From assembly GCA_016713245.1 (NCBI GenBank), contig JADJPM010000001.1:1054001-1118000 (forward strand): DNA of 64,000 bases, read 5' to 3'. Both the position numbers and the translations under genes were made by a program. Below, one piece after another: positions 48,717 through 57,886 of this stretch. Below the pieces are notes generated by a model, which was given only the letters and a program-made list of their open reading frames with translations, was not told the origin of the DNA and did not search any database. The number at the start of each line of letters is the position of its first letter. The stretch's first letter is position 1. The stretch comes from Verrucomicrobiaceae bacterium (GTDB taxonomy: Bacteria; Verrucomicrobiota; Verrucomicrobiia; Verrucomicrobiales; Verrucomicrobiaceae).

Positions 48717-50027
48717 TCAGGCCACCGCGTTCATGTCGAGCAGGGCCTTCACGAGGCCTTTGGAGCGGTAAAACGCCACCTCGGCGGCTCCGGCGGCTTC
48801 GAGATCCGCCCGGATAGCAGCGGCGGGGCGGGCGGCGAGCACGTGCTCGCGGATGAGGGCCGTTTTGCGAGCCTGGAGTTCGAGGAAGGCGGGATCGACG
48901 ACCGGCGTGGCGGGCCATTTGCCAGCGGCCTGACCTTCCCGGAGCACCTGCTTGAACGGCTGGCCGATCTTTTGCGCCTGCTGTTTGGCATCATTGATGC
49001 CGGCGAACCACTCGGGCTCGACGAGGCGGTAGTAGTCCCGCATGGCCTGCTTGTTGAAGTGGACCACGAGCTTGCGGCCTTCGACTTCGACGAAGGAAGT
49101 GCCGCGGAAGGAATCGGCGTCGATGGTATCGACGAAGAGGAGGTCCTCGCCGTCCACGGCGAACTCCCATTTCAAATCCCACAGCAGCAGCCCGGCGGTC
49201 TCCAGAAGCTCACGCACTGCCCAGCCGCCGAGGATGGACATCTTGATCGTATCGAGGAAGTCCTGGCTGCTGAGACCGCTCATGATGAGGGCTTCTTGTT
49301 TGCTCACGGCCCGATCTTCCGGCTCATACTTGCTCGTGAGGTCGTACACCGGGCGCTCCAGCATCTCCCAGACCTTCATCGGCTTGGTGAGACCCATTTC
49401 CTGCTCGTAGGCACGCTTCGCGGCGTCACCGAGGCTTTGGTATTTTTTGAAGATGGAGGAGCCGCTCGTCACGCCAAAGCGCACGATGTACTCCAGCGGA
49501 ATGACGTAGCTGCTGCTCTGGTGGAACTGGGCGTAATCAAAAACAAAGGTGCCCAGCATCTGGCGCTGCGGCGGATGCATCACGGGGAAGCGGCGCACCA
49601 TGTTGAAGCAGCTTGGATTGGCTGGCATGCCCTCGCGCACCACCTCGCCGGTGAGGGCATCCACCATGCCGATGTGATGAGTGACCGCGCCCTGCTCCAG
49701 CATGCGTTCAAAAGGTCCGGTGAGGAGTTCTTCGCGGAGCTGGGGTGCCATCGACGAGGCCTCGATGGCCGTCTTCACGCGTTTCCAGGTCTCCGGCTGG
49801 GCGAGGCGGGAATACATCGCATGACGGAAGATGGCGCGGTTGAGGTCATTGCCCTCGATTTTGAAAATGGAGCCCACGTCGAAGACGGAGCCGGCCTCCG
49901 TCGTCTCGCACACCACAAAGCCCGGATGGCCAGGGGCGGCGTGGAGATTCTGCACGGAGCCGCGATAGACGGGCTCGCCAAAACTGCTCAGATCGATCTT
50001 CGTGGGCGCGGGGGCGGATTGGGACAT
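48717..50027 (-). CDS. purC: SAICAR synthetase-like protein
   Basis: A 436-residue protein, longer than classic PurC (about 240-300). ATP-grasp-like PurC motifs are present: YRGSVQNLH, FDVGSIFKIEGNDLNRAIFRHAMYSRL, IPLEYIVRFGVTSGSSIFKKYQ and LLLWDLKWEFAVDGEDLLFVDTIDADSFRGTSF. They follow the order K-x-x-R, SAFD-like, IPxExIVR-x-x-x-GS and D-x-K-x-EF. The likely reaction is ligation of aspartate to CAIR in purine synthesis. The gene symbol is tentative because the family is divergent. The start at 50027 (MSQSAPAP) avoids a hydrophobic leader. Confidence 0.7.
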   Translation of the reverse strand: MSQSAPAPTKIDLSSFGEPVYRGSVQNLHAAPGHPGFVVCETTEAGSVFDVGSIFKIEGNDLNRAIFRHAMYSRLAQPETWKRVKTAIEASSMAPQLREELLTGPFERMLEQGAVTHHIGMVDALTGEVVREGMPANPSCFNMVRRFPVMHPPQRQMLGTFVFDYAQFHQSSSYVIPLEYIVRFGVTSGSSIFKKYQSLGDAAKRAYEQEMGLTKPMKVWEMLERPVYDLTSKYEPEDRAVSKQEALIMSGLSSQDFLDTIKMSILGGWAVRELLETAGLLLWDLKWEFAVDGEDLLFVDTIDADSFRGTSFVEVEGRKLVVHFNKQAMRDYYRLVEPEWFAGINDAKQQAQKIGQPFKQVLREGQAAGKWPATPVVDPAFLELQARKTALIREHVLAARPAAAIRADLEAAGAAEVAFYRSKGLVKALLDMNAVA

Positions 50028-50158
50028 GGCGGCCAGTGAAAACGCCGTTTCCACCTCCATGCAAGTGCCGAGCATGCTCGCATGGCCGAATCATCCCTGG
50101 CTTTGGACAATCGCACCCTGCCGCGTCTAGATCCCATCTGCCGCGTTCCTAGCGGGCC

Positions 50159-51151
50159 ATGATCCAGACCACCACCGTCGGCTCCTATCCCGTCCCTGAA
50201 TGGCTTGCCGCGCTCCCGAGCGAGCAGGCCGTCATCGATGCCACCCGCGTCGTCTTCGACACGCAACGCCAGGCCGGGATCGATCTGCCCACCGACGGCG
50301 AGCTTTACCGCTTCGATGTGAATCATCCCGACACGAACGGCATGATCGAATACTTCGTCCATAAGCTCGGCGGCATCGATAGCCGAGTTGGCCGCACTGA
50401 TGCCGCCGCTTTCCGCGCCAAGCACGAGATGGCCTTTCGCAGCAAACCGGCCGCGGTGGTGCGCGGCCCGATCACCGAGGGTGTTTTGAATCTGCCCGAG
50501 GACTGCGCCCGCGCGGCGAAGGTGGCCGGTGGTGCCTTCAAATTCACGCTCACCAGCCCCTACATGCTCGCCCGCACGCTGCTGGACACACACTACCACG
50601 ACTTCGCCGCGCTCAACATGGCCATCGCCGATGCTTTGGCCGCCCAGGCCGCCGAATTGGAATGCGACTGCGTGCAAGTCGATGAAGCCAACATTCCCGG
50701 CAATCCCGCTGATGCGCCCCTCGCCGCCGCAGGCATCAATCGCGTACTCGATGCCGTCAAAGGCCGCAAAGCCGTTCACTTCTGCTTCGGCAACTACGGC
50801 GGCCAAACGATCCAAAAAGGCGAGTGGGCCACGCTGATCAGCTTTTTGAACTCGCTGCATGCCGATCACCTCGTGCTGGAACTTGCGCATCGTCCGCCGG
50901 CCGATCTCGATGCCTTGAAGGACCTCGATCCGAAAATCGGCGTCGGTCTCGGCGTCGTGGACATCAAGGTCAACCACATCGAAACCGCCGACGAAATCGC
51001 CCGCCGCATCGAAGCCGCCGAAATGAAGCTCGGTGCCGGACGCGTGAAGTTCATCCATCCCGACTGCGGCTTCTGGATGCTCAAGCGCAGCATCGCCGAT
51101 CGCAAAATAGAAGCGCTGGCGAAGGGTCGAGACCGGTTTGAGGGGCGATGA
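50159..51151 (+). CDS. MetE-like cobalamin-independent methionine synthase domain protein
   Basis: A 330-residue protein of the UROD/MetE superfamily, equal to the C-terminal catalytic half of MetE. TTTVGSYPVPEWL opens the barrel; zinc ligands can be placed as VHFCFGNYGG (His and Cys), VLELAHRP (Glu) and IHPDCGFWML (Cys). QVDEANIPG is the substrate-facing strand. Stand-alone core proteins of this type transfer methyl groups from small donors or corrinoid proteins to homocysteine; full folate-dependent MetE activity is not assured. Divergent from the PurC-like gene. Confidence 0.8.
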   Translation: MIQTTTVGSYPVPEWLAALPSEQAVIDATRVVFDTQRQAGIDLPTDGELYRFDVNHPDTNGMIEYFVHKLGGIDSRVGRTDAAAFRAKHEMAFRSKPAAVVRGPITEGVLNLPEDCARAAKVAGGAFKFTLTSPYMLARTLLDTHYHDFAALNMAIADALAAQAAELECDCVQVDEANIPGNPADAPLAAAGINRVLDAVKGRKAVHFCFGNYGGQTIQKGEWATLISFLNSLHADHLVLELAHRPPADLDALKDLDPKIGVGLGVVDIKVNHIETADEIARRIEAAEMKLGAGRVKFIHPDCGFWMLKRSIADRKIEALAKGRDRFEGR

Positions 51152-51154
51152 GAC

Positions 51155-52375
51155 TCACCAAAGCCTCCAAGCCACCAACACCTTGTCATCCCTCGCAAAC
51201 AGCATCGAGCCCGCGAAAGCCGGATGCGCCCACGTCTTGCCGATGATCTGCCAGCGGGCCAGCTCCTCGCGTTTTTCGGGCGTGAGCTTCACATAAACGA
51301 GCTCACCGCTCGCGTTGAGCAGCGCGGCGAGGTTCTGGGGTTCGTCCATCCACACGAGGCTCATCTGCGGATTGCGATCTTTGGGCGTGAGCGTGTTGCC
51401 ATCGCTCCAGAGGATCTTGCCGGTCTTCAGCTCAAAGGCTTGCAGGCCGTGGTTTTTATCGAGCATGTAAACGACACCCTCTTTGAAGAGCGGGGCGGAC
51501 ATGAGGCCGCAGAGTTCGGTTTCGTTTTCCCACAGCAGCTTCGCGCCTTCTGCGTCAGGTCGCAGTGCTTTGGTGCCATGCCAGTAGCCGGAGATGAGTA
51601 GCACACCATCGTGGTAGAGAGGTTGGGCAATGCTCACGCCGTAAGTGATCTTATAAGGATAGGTCCAAAGCACCGCGCCGCTGTCCGGGTTCAGGCTTTG
51701 AATGTGCTGCGGGCCCCAGGCGATGAGTTGGCGCTGCCCGGCATGCGTGATGATCTCCGGCGTGCAGTAGCCCGCTGGATCAGGACCGCCACGCCAGACC
51801 TCCGCGCCTGTTTTGGCATCCAAAGCGATCACGCTACCCTTCTTCGCCCCCACATGCAGCAGCACGCGGCCACCATCGAGCACGGGCGAGGCCGCGAAGC
51901 CCCAGGTCGGCACCTTTGCCCCGCAGGTTTCCACCGTATTCACTTCCCACACGACCTTTCCGCTGACCGCGTCGAGGCACAAAGCCATGCCGGTGGCACC
52001 CAGCGCATAGGCACTCCCCTCGCTCACATTCACGGAGGCTCGCGGACCGGTGCCATAATCCATCCCGCCGTAGCTCACCTCCCAAGCGTGCTGCCAGAGC
52101 AGCTTCCCACTCGCCGTGTCGAAGCAAAGCACACGCTCCACCTCGTTCGGCTGCTTCTGCCGGTCCATCACATAGACGCGACCTTCACTCACGGTCACGC
52201 CACCAAAGCCCGCGCCGATCTCCGCCTTCCACAGGCGTTGCGGTTCTTTTGAAACAAACTCCGTCGGCAGACCCTTCGGATTCCATCGCCCATCCGCCGC
52301 CGGTCCGCGCCAGCGCGGCCAGTCTTGGGCATGGCAGATCGAAATCGCGGTGAGGAGCAAAAGAAGAGCTTTCAT
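51155..52375 (-). CDS. Secreted PQQ-like beta-propeller protein
   Basis: A 406-residue protein with signal peptide MKALLLLLTAISICHAQ and repeated propeller blades (WKAEIGAGFGGVTVSEGRVYVMDR, CFDTASGKLLWQHAWEV, CLDAVSGKVVWEVN, ALDAKTGAEVWRGG, SLNPDSGAVLWTYPY, AFELKTGKILWSDG). The opening DWPRWRGPAADG is the W-x-x-FRG-type start seen in PVC outer-membrane propellers and also in the gene at 45177. Probably a binding or scaffold protein in the periplasm; no active site seen. Confidence 0.88.
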   Translation of the reverse strand: MKALLLLLTAISICHAQDWPRWRGPAADGRWNPKGLPTEFVSKEPQRLWKAEIGAGFGGVTVSEGRVYVMDRQKQPNEVERVLCFDTASGKLLWQHAWEVSYGGMDYGTGPRASVNVSEGSAYALGATGMALCLDAVSGKVVWEVNTVETCGAKVPTWGFAASPVLDGGRVLLHVGAKKGSVIALDAKTGAEVWRGGPDPAGYCTPEIITHAGQRQLIAWGPQHIQSLNPDSGAVLWTYPYKITYGVSIAQPLYHDGVLLISGYWHGTKALRPDAEGAKLLWENETELCGLMSAPLFKEGVVYMLDKNHGLQAFELKTGKILWSDGNTLTPKDRNPQMSLVWMDEPQNLAALLNASGELVYVKLTPEKREELARWQIIGKTWAHPAFAGSMLFARDDKVLVAWRLW

Positions 52376-52476
52376 CTGCCTCGAATACGTTCCAGCGAAG
52401 GGAAATTCAAACTGGCGGCGTCTTCCAGCCTCCTCTATTTTTGATTTTTAGCTCCACTGCCTCCCTCCCCGCGCTC

Positions 52477-55400
52477 ATGGCCACCCCCACCATCATCTTT
52501 GAAGACGGCCAAGAGATGGAATTCTCCGGCGCTGAGCGCCTCACCGTTGGCCGGGCGGAGGACAACAATGTCATCGTCGATGACGGCGAGATGTCCCGCC
52601 ATCACGCCGAGATCATCGCCCACGCCGATGGCACCGCCGAGGTGCGGGATCGCGGCTCCCGCACTGGCACCTTCGTCAATGACCAGCGGGTGGACAGCCA
52701 GATCCTCCGCGATGGCGACCGCCTCTCTTTCGGGCCTCTCAATGCCGTGTTCCGGTTCAAGAAAACCGCCGCGAGCCCGGTGACCACCCGCATCCCTCTC
52801 CGCAACGACACCGCCCTGCGTGAGGCCCAAGCCGCCCTCGAAGCCTTGGATGCCCGACACGCCGCAAAAGCCGCCGAACTTGACCGACTCACCGCTGAGA
52901 GTGAAAAGGCCACCGCGAAGCTCACCCAGCTCACGACCGATGCTGCCAAAGCACAAGCCAAGCTCGATCAACTCAAGAGCGAAGCTTCCAAAGTCCAGGC
53001 CAGCTTTGATCTCCTCGCTTCCGCCACCGCCAAGGCTCAGAGCCGTCTCGATCAGCTCACCAGCGACGCTTTGTCCGCACAGACCAAGCTCGATCAACTC
53101 ACCAAGGTCCACTCCGAGGAAGAAAAGCGTCTTCAGCAGACCCGCGAGACAACCACGAAGGAAAACGCCCGCCTCGATACCCTCCGCCAGCAGCTCACGG
53201 ATTCAGACGCCCAGCTTCGAGAACGCCAAGCGACCATCAAGCAGCACGAAGGCCAGATTCGCATCAGCCAGGAGACGCTGACCCGCCTGCAAGACACCAC
53301 GGTCAAGACCGAGCAGGCCATCGCCGCGCTTTCCACCCAGCACGAGCAAAAAGCCGTGTCATTGGCCAGGATCACCAGCGAGGCCGAGGAAGCACAAAAG
53401 CTGCTCGATGCTCTTTCAAAGCAAAAAGCGGAAGACGCCGCTCAAGCAGAAGCAGTGCGCCGCGAGCTGAATGAAGCGCGTTCCGAATCCGCACGGCTTC
53501 GCGATCAAGCCCGCATCGCGGAGGAATCCCTTTCGATGCTTCAAGCGGCAGCGGCAAAGTCCGAAGCCTGGCAAAAGGAACGCCAGACCGCTCTCGATGC
53601 CATCAGCTCGCAGCACGACCAAAAGACAACAGACCTTCAAGCTGTTCAAAAACGACTCGACGAGCTGCTCACCCGCGAAAACGAAGCCAAGAACCGACTT
53701 CGTGATCTCGACGCCCAGACATCGCAGAAGCGAAAAGACCTCACCGCGAGCCTTGCGGGTCTCGAAAGCGATGTCGCTGCCAAAAAAGCCGAGCTGTCCG
53801 AGATTCACCAAACGCTCAAAGCAGCCGAAGCCAGTCGCGAAGAGCAGGGCCGCATCGAGAACACGCTTCGTGACCTCAACCGCCAGCTCACCACGGCGGA
53901 GGAGCAGCTCACCTCCACTCGCCGCATGCTGGAAGAGGAGAAAGCCGAGCTTTCAGACGTTCGCTCGCAGCTCGCGGCGACTCAGTCTGAACTCATTGGC
54001 GAAAAACAGCAGAGCGAAACACACACGATCAAGCCCAAGACCTCCCGCACCACCATCACGCTGCGTTTGTTTTTGATGCTCGTGCCCTTCGCGGTGCTCG
54101 GGCTGGCCTCCTGGGCTGCGGAGCAGTCACGCCAGATGCGGGCGATGCGTGGCGAGGGTGTGGTGGCGATGCTCACCGATCCAAAACCCGCGATGCATCC
54201 CTATGCGCCGCGCACGGAGGCGGAGCGGCAGATCATTGATCTCGTGCACGAGCCTCTCATGCGAGTGGGCGGCGATGGCACGCTCCAGCCAGCCCTCGCT
54301 GAGCTGTGGCGCTGGTCGCAGGATGTGACGTGCTGGTTTGCCGATGAAAAGACCGCGAAGCAGGCACAGGAGCGACTTCAAGCCCAGATCGGCGAGAGCA
54401 ATCGCTGGGCGGAATGGCGGCTGAGTGCCGTGCGTCTCGTGGCAAACAGCCTCGTGCTCAATTTCAATGACGCCACGCACGCCAACACCCCGAAGGCGCT
54501 CGAAGTCATTGGAGATCTCCAGCCGCAAACGGTCGCCTTCTGGCGCATCGAGTGCCAGCAGCCGCTCAAAGAACTCGCGGCGAGCTTTTTCAACAGCTCG
54601 CCCCTCGCGAAGCAGATCCGCCGCGTGTGGTTTGATCGCGAGAACGTCTTTGAGATCGTCACCGTCGGTCCGGCGCAGCGCTTGCTGGATGAGTTTCGCA
54701 GTCACCTCGCCGCGAAAGTGCCCACCGAAGTGCGCATCAGCCTCATGGGTGAAGTTTCCGCGCTCAGCGAGCCCGTGCTCGATCTCGACATGCGCCAAGG
54801 CCAAACTTGGCATGATGGCACGCCGGTGACCGCGTGGGATGTGAAGACCACCATCGAGCAGGTGAGCCGCCGCCCATGGCTGCTGCCAAATCGCGAGGCG
54901 CTGCGCCACATCCAGGACATGGAGATTCAGAACGGCGGGAACCAGCTCCGCGTGGTCTTCCGCAGCCGCTACGGTCCCGCACTCTGCGGCTGGGCGGGCC
55001 TGCCGGTGCTGCCTGCCTCATGGTGGAAGGCGCATGAGCAGGATGATGACAAGGTCTTCAGTCTCTCGCCGCCGCCCGGCGCAGGTTCGTTCCGGCTCAC
55101 CCATCTCGATGCACGCACGCTCTCGCTCACACCGGTGAGCACGCAGGAGGAGTCACCGCGCTTTTTGTTTCACTTCAATGCCTCGCCCCTCATGACGGAA
55201 GTCGGTCTCGGCACGAAAACCACGAATCTGGTCTGGCCGGCCACCATCGCGGGAAATCACGACGATCTCCTCGCCTGCCTCACGCCGCCGCATCGCCGTC
55301 TCGTGGTGCTTTGGAACACGAAGAGCCCCGTGCTGGCCGATGTGCGCACGCGTGAGGCGCTGGCCACGATCACCGATGTGGCCTCGATCACCGCTGCGCT

Positions 55401-56094
55401 GCCGGGAAAGCACACCATCTCCGATGGCAGCCTCTTCCCGCCCGGTATGTGGCTGCATACGAAGGCACCACGCGTGTCGTGGAACTCCGGGAAAGCAAAA
55501 CGCGTGCTCGCCGAGGCTGGCTGGCTGCCGGGCGTGGACGGCATCGGACGAAACGCGGGACACAAATTTGAATTCTCCCTGCTGCTCGTGGCCGGCGATC
55601 CCGTCGTCTCGCAAACAGCCCATCAACTCGCCGCTCAGTGGCGTGAACTCGGCGCCAACATCCGCGTGGAGACGCTCGCCTCCGCCGACTTGCTCGCGGG
55701 GCGTCTCGCGAGCCGTGAATTCGACGCGGTGATGCTTGAGCAGCGTTTTGAGGTCTCGTGGGATCAATTTCCCTGGTGGCACTCTTCGCAGGCAAAACCG
55801 GGCGGAACCAATTTTGCCGGCATCGAGGACCCGCAGACGGATTTGCTGCTCGAAGCGCTCGCCACTGAGTTTGAGCCCGCAGCGGCCGGTGAACGCGTGA
55901 GGCAGCTCGAAGGCCGTTTGCTGCCTTTGCAGGCCATGCTGCCGCTTTTTCACACCGTCGATCATGCTGCCGTGAATGCCACGCTGGCGGCGAACAAGCC
56001 GCGCACCTCGTGGACACTGCGCGAGCTGGCCTTCAAACCGAAAACACCTTCGCGCACGCCTTCGTCGCTCGAATTGAAGCTGCCTGACGAATGA
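52477..56094 (+). CDS. FHA / coiled-coil / membrane-anchored family 5 peptide-binding fusion protein
   Basis: A 1205-residue fusion. Residues 1-95 are an FHA phosphothreonine-binding domain (VGRAEDNNVIVDDGEMSRHHAEI; GSRTGTFVN). Residues about 115-515 are a heptad-rich coiled coil of more than 400 residues. A single membrane helix lies at about 528-546 (LFLMLVPFAVLGLASWAAE), preceded by Lys/Arg, which puts the N-terminus in the cytoplasm. From about 555 comes a full SBP_bac_5 domain: LVHEPLMRVGGDGTLQPALAELW, MRQGQTWHDGTPVTAWDVKTTIE, GKAKRVLAEAGWLPG and the lobe-II segment AHQLAAQWRELGANIRVE. SBP5 proteins normally are free lipoproteins feeding Dpp/Opp importers. The stop overlaps the next start by four bases. 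Start chosen at the FHA boundary. Confidence 0.88.
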   Translation: MATPTIIFEDGQEMEFSGAERLTVGRAEDNNVIVDDGEMSRHHAEIIAHADGTAEVRDRGSRTGTFVNDQRVDSQILRDGDRLSFGPLNAVFRFKKTAASPVTTRIPLRNDTALREAQAALEALDARHAAKAAELDRLTAESEKATAKLTQLTTDAAKAQAKLDQLKSEASKVQASFDLLASATAKAQSRLDQLTSDALSAQTKLDQLTKVHSEEEKRLQQTRETTTKENARLDTLRQQLTDSDAQLRERQATIKQHEGQIRISQETLTRLQDTTVKTEQAIAALSTQHEQKAVSLARITSEAEEAQKLLDALSKQKAEDAAQAEAVRRELNEARSESARLRDQARIAEESLSMLQAAAAKSEAWQKERQTALDAISSQHDQKTTDLQAVQKRLDELLTRENEAKNRLRDLDAQTSQKRKDLTASLAGLESDVAAKKAELSEIHQTLKAAEASREEQGRIENTLRDLNRQLTTAEEQLTSTRRMLEEEKAELSDVRSQLAATQSELIGEKQQSETHTIKPKTSRTTITLRLFLMLVPFAVLGLASWAAEQSRQMRAMRGEGVVAMLTDPKPAMHPYAPRTEAERQIIDLVHEPLMRVGGDGTLQPALAELWRWSQDVTCWFADEKTAKQAQERLQAQIGESNRWAEWRLSAVRLVANSLVLNFNDATHANTPKALEVIGDLQPQTVAFWRIECQQPLKELAASFFNSSPLAKQIRRVWFDRENVFEIVTVGPAQRLLDEFRSHLAAKVPTEVRISLMGEVSALSEPVLDLDMRQGQTWHDGTPVTAWDVKTTIEQVSRRPWLLPNREALRHIQDMEIQNGGNQLRVVFRSRYGPALCGWAGLPVLPASWWKAHEQDDDKVFSLSPPPGAGSFRLTHLDARTLSLTPVSTQEESPRFLFHFNASPLMTEVGLGTKTTNLVWPATIAGNHDDLLACLTPPHRRLVVLWNTKSPVLADVRTREALATITDVASITAALPGKHTISDGSLFPPGMWLHTKAPRVSWNSGKAKRVLAEAGWLPGVDGIGRNAGHKFEFSLLLVAGDPVVSQTAHQLAAQWRELGANIRVETLASADLLAGRLASREFDAVMLEQRFEVSWDQFPWWHSSQAKPGGTNFAGIEDPQTDLLLEALATEFEPAAAGERVRQLEGRLLPLQAMLPLFHTVDHAAVNATLAANKPRTSWTLRELAFKPKTPSRTPSSLELKLPDE

Positions 56095-57260
56095 TCTCCA
56101 CCGTCCTGCCGAATCCGCCACGCTGGCTGCCGGTGCGTATCGTGCTCGGCGGCATGCTGGCGGCATGCGTGATCGCGCTGAGCGGTGGTGCGGGCTTTTT
56201 TTCCGGATGGTCAGGGCTTTTCGATCCAGCCCTGCTCGCTCGCGGCGGACGCAGCGCGATCGTTTTCGCCATCGCTCTGCTCACTGCAGCCAGCGCAGGC
56301 TACACGCTCTCATGGCTGGCGGAATCTTGCGGACGCGTGGTGACGAGCATCGTTGCCATGCTCGGACGTGCGATGGCCCTTTTCCCTGTCGCGGCGCTGG
56401 CGTGGAGTCTCGTGGGCTGGTGGATCGGATCGCTTGGAAAGCCGGTGGAGACCTTGATGCCCTTCCAACTCGGGGCGGAACTGAATGACTGGCGCTTGAT
56501 GTTCGGCGCGGAGCTTTGGGAATACCTCGCGCCGGCGCTGGTGCTCGCCGTGCCGCTCTTTGGCGAGGTGCTCGGAGGCATCGGGAAGCCGCTGCGAGCA
56601 CGTTTGCAATCGCTCTGCCTGCACGGCATCGCGTGGCTGATCGTCATCGAGGATGTGCTGCACTTCATGGGCTGGGGCGGCTGGATGGCGCAGGCCATCC
56701 GCGCTGGCGAAGCCGCGAACGTGGCCTCCGGTGTCGCCGTGATGGCGTGGCTCTCCGCCGTGTTTTGCACCCTGCTCAATGCGCTGCCGAAAACACAAAG
56801 CAGCGGCGTGGGACCTCTCGCCACGATCAGTTGGCTGCCCTGGCCGCTGTGGGTGCTGGCGCTGAGCGTGAGCATTGCCTCGCAGCAGTTTTTGTGGCTC
56901 CTCATGTGGCTGGTGATCGGCGTGATGAGCTTCCCGGCATGCTTTGCCAAACTCCGAGGCCAGCCCGCCGCGCAGCAGACCTTTCATCTGGCCGCGTGGA
57001 GCTTCGAGACACTTTCGCAGCTCATCGTGTGGCTGGCCGCCATCGCCACGCTGCATCCGCAGCCGCTCACCGGCGGCGTCATGCGCATCTTCCAGCCGCT
57101 GTTGATCACCACGCCCGCCCAGGCCGCGCAAACGCTCGCCGATCCCACCCGCATCCTCAACGCCGGCCTCGTGCTTCTCGGTGCCTCGCTCGTCCTGCAT
57201 TTGCTCAGCATGGCGTGGCAGTTCATCGCCGCACGAAAAGCCACGCCAGCGCAGCCATGA
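56091..57260 (+). CDS. DppB/DppC-like membrane permease without visible ATPase partner
   Basis: A 389-residue protein with about 9-10 membrane helices. The middle part follows the binding-protein-dependent permease plan: LTAASAGYTLSWLAESCGRVVTSIVAMLGRAMALFPVAALAWSLVGWW, then FGEVLGGIGKPLRARLQSLCLHGIAWLIVIEDVLHFMGWGGWMAQAI, whose last part mirrors the vE-x-vF-x-x-pGlG-x-l-x-x-Ai signature of DppB. The EAA loop that docks an ATPase is not clear. C-terminal helices from about 230 are extra. It is translationally coupled to the FHA-SBP5 gene. The last 38 bases overlap the converging gene. Confidence 0.7.
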   Translation: MISTVLPNPPRWLPVRIVLGGMLAACVIALSGGAGFFSGWSGLFDPALLARGGRSAIVFAIALLTAASAGYTLSWLAESCGRVVTSIVAMLGRAMALFPVAALAWSLVGWWIGSLGKPVETLMPFQLGAELNDWRLMFGAELWEYLAPALVLAVPLFGEVLGGIGKPLRARLQSLCLHGIAWLIVIEDVLHFMGWGGWMAQAIRAGEAANVASGVAVMAWLSAVFCTLLNALPKTQSSGVGPLATISWLPWPLWVLALSVSIASQQFLWLLMWLVIGVMSFPACFAKLRGQPAAQQTFHLAAWSFETLSQLIVWLAAIATLHPQPLTGGVMRIFQPLLITTPAQAAQTLADPTRILNAGLVLLGASLVLHLLSMAWQFIAARKATPAQP

Positions 57261-57879
57261 GCAGCACGACTGCCCAAACCCAACTCCAGCTTTCGCCACG
57301 TTTGGCCTCCTCCTGCTGCACAAAGGGATCCTCCGCGAAGCCGGTATCATAGGTGTACTCCGGCTCCTGAAAGCTGAAGGGCACCTCCATGATCTGCCCG
57401 TCCTGCTCATACAGGCCGCGGATCGTCTGCATCGTCCCGGTTTGCTCGAAGAAGGCGAACTCGATCCAGAAATCCTCCAGCAGCGCCTTCTGCGGCAAAA
57501 CGAAGGTCACATCCACATTCCGCGCCGCATACTCGATCTCCGGCATCGGCGGTGTTTTGGCGAAATTGGGCCACAGATACTTGAACGCGGCCTTTTCACC
57601 CCACGTCGTCGGTTTTTGATTCACCTCGAGGTGGATGTGCTCGTTGAGGTACTTCGTGAAAACAGGCTCCGCCGCCTTCAGCTCGGCCACGCTGAGCTTT
57701 TGATCGCCATCGGCATCCACCCGCACGCATTTGGTGAGCGTGAGCAAATTGAAGGTAAACCGAACCTCCAGTGCATGCGGCGAGGGCTTCACCTGCATCT
57801 CGCTTTGATCCGCTGGATGAGCGTGGGCGGAAGCACAAAGAACCCATGCCAGCAGGACGAAAGGCAGCCAGAACCTCAT
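57223..57879 (-). CDS. EF-hand protein with C-terminal membrane anchor
   Basis: A 218-residue protein: signal peptide MRFWLPFVLLAWVLCASAHA, one EF-hand loop (DADGDQKLSVAEL, about 55-67), a beta-rich domain (EIEYAARNVDVTFVLPQKALLEDFWIEFAFFEQTG) and a final helix (SWSWVWAVVLLMAALAWLFVRR) that would anchor it with the body outside. Family unknown. It overlaps the 3' end of the permease gene by 38 bases on the other strand, so convergent transcription will collide there. Confidence 0.72.
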   Translation of the reverse strand: MRFWLPFVLLAWVLCASAHAHPADQSEMQVKPSPHALEVRFTFNLLTLTKCVRVDADGDQKLSVAELKAAEPVFTKYLNEHIHLEVNQKPTTWGEKAAFKYLWPNFAKTPPMPEIEYAARNVDVTFVLPQKALLEDFWIEFAFFEQTGTMQTIRGLYEQDGQIMEVPFSFQEPEYTYDTGFAEDPFVQQEEAKRGESWSWVWAVVLLMAALAWLFVRR

Positions 57880-57886
57880 GAGCGGC

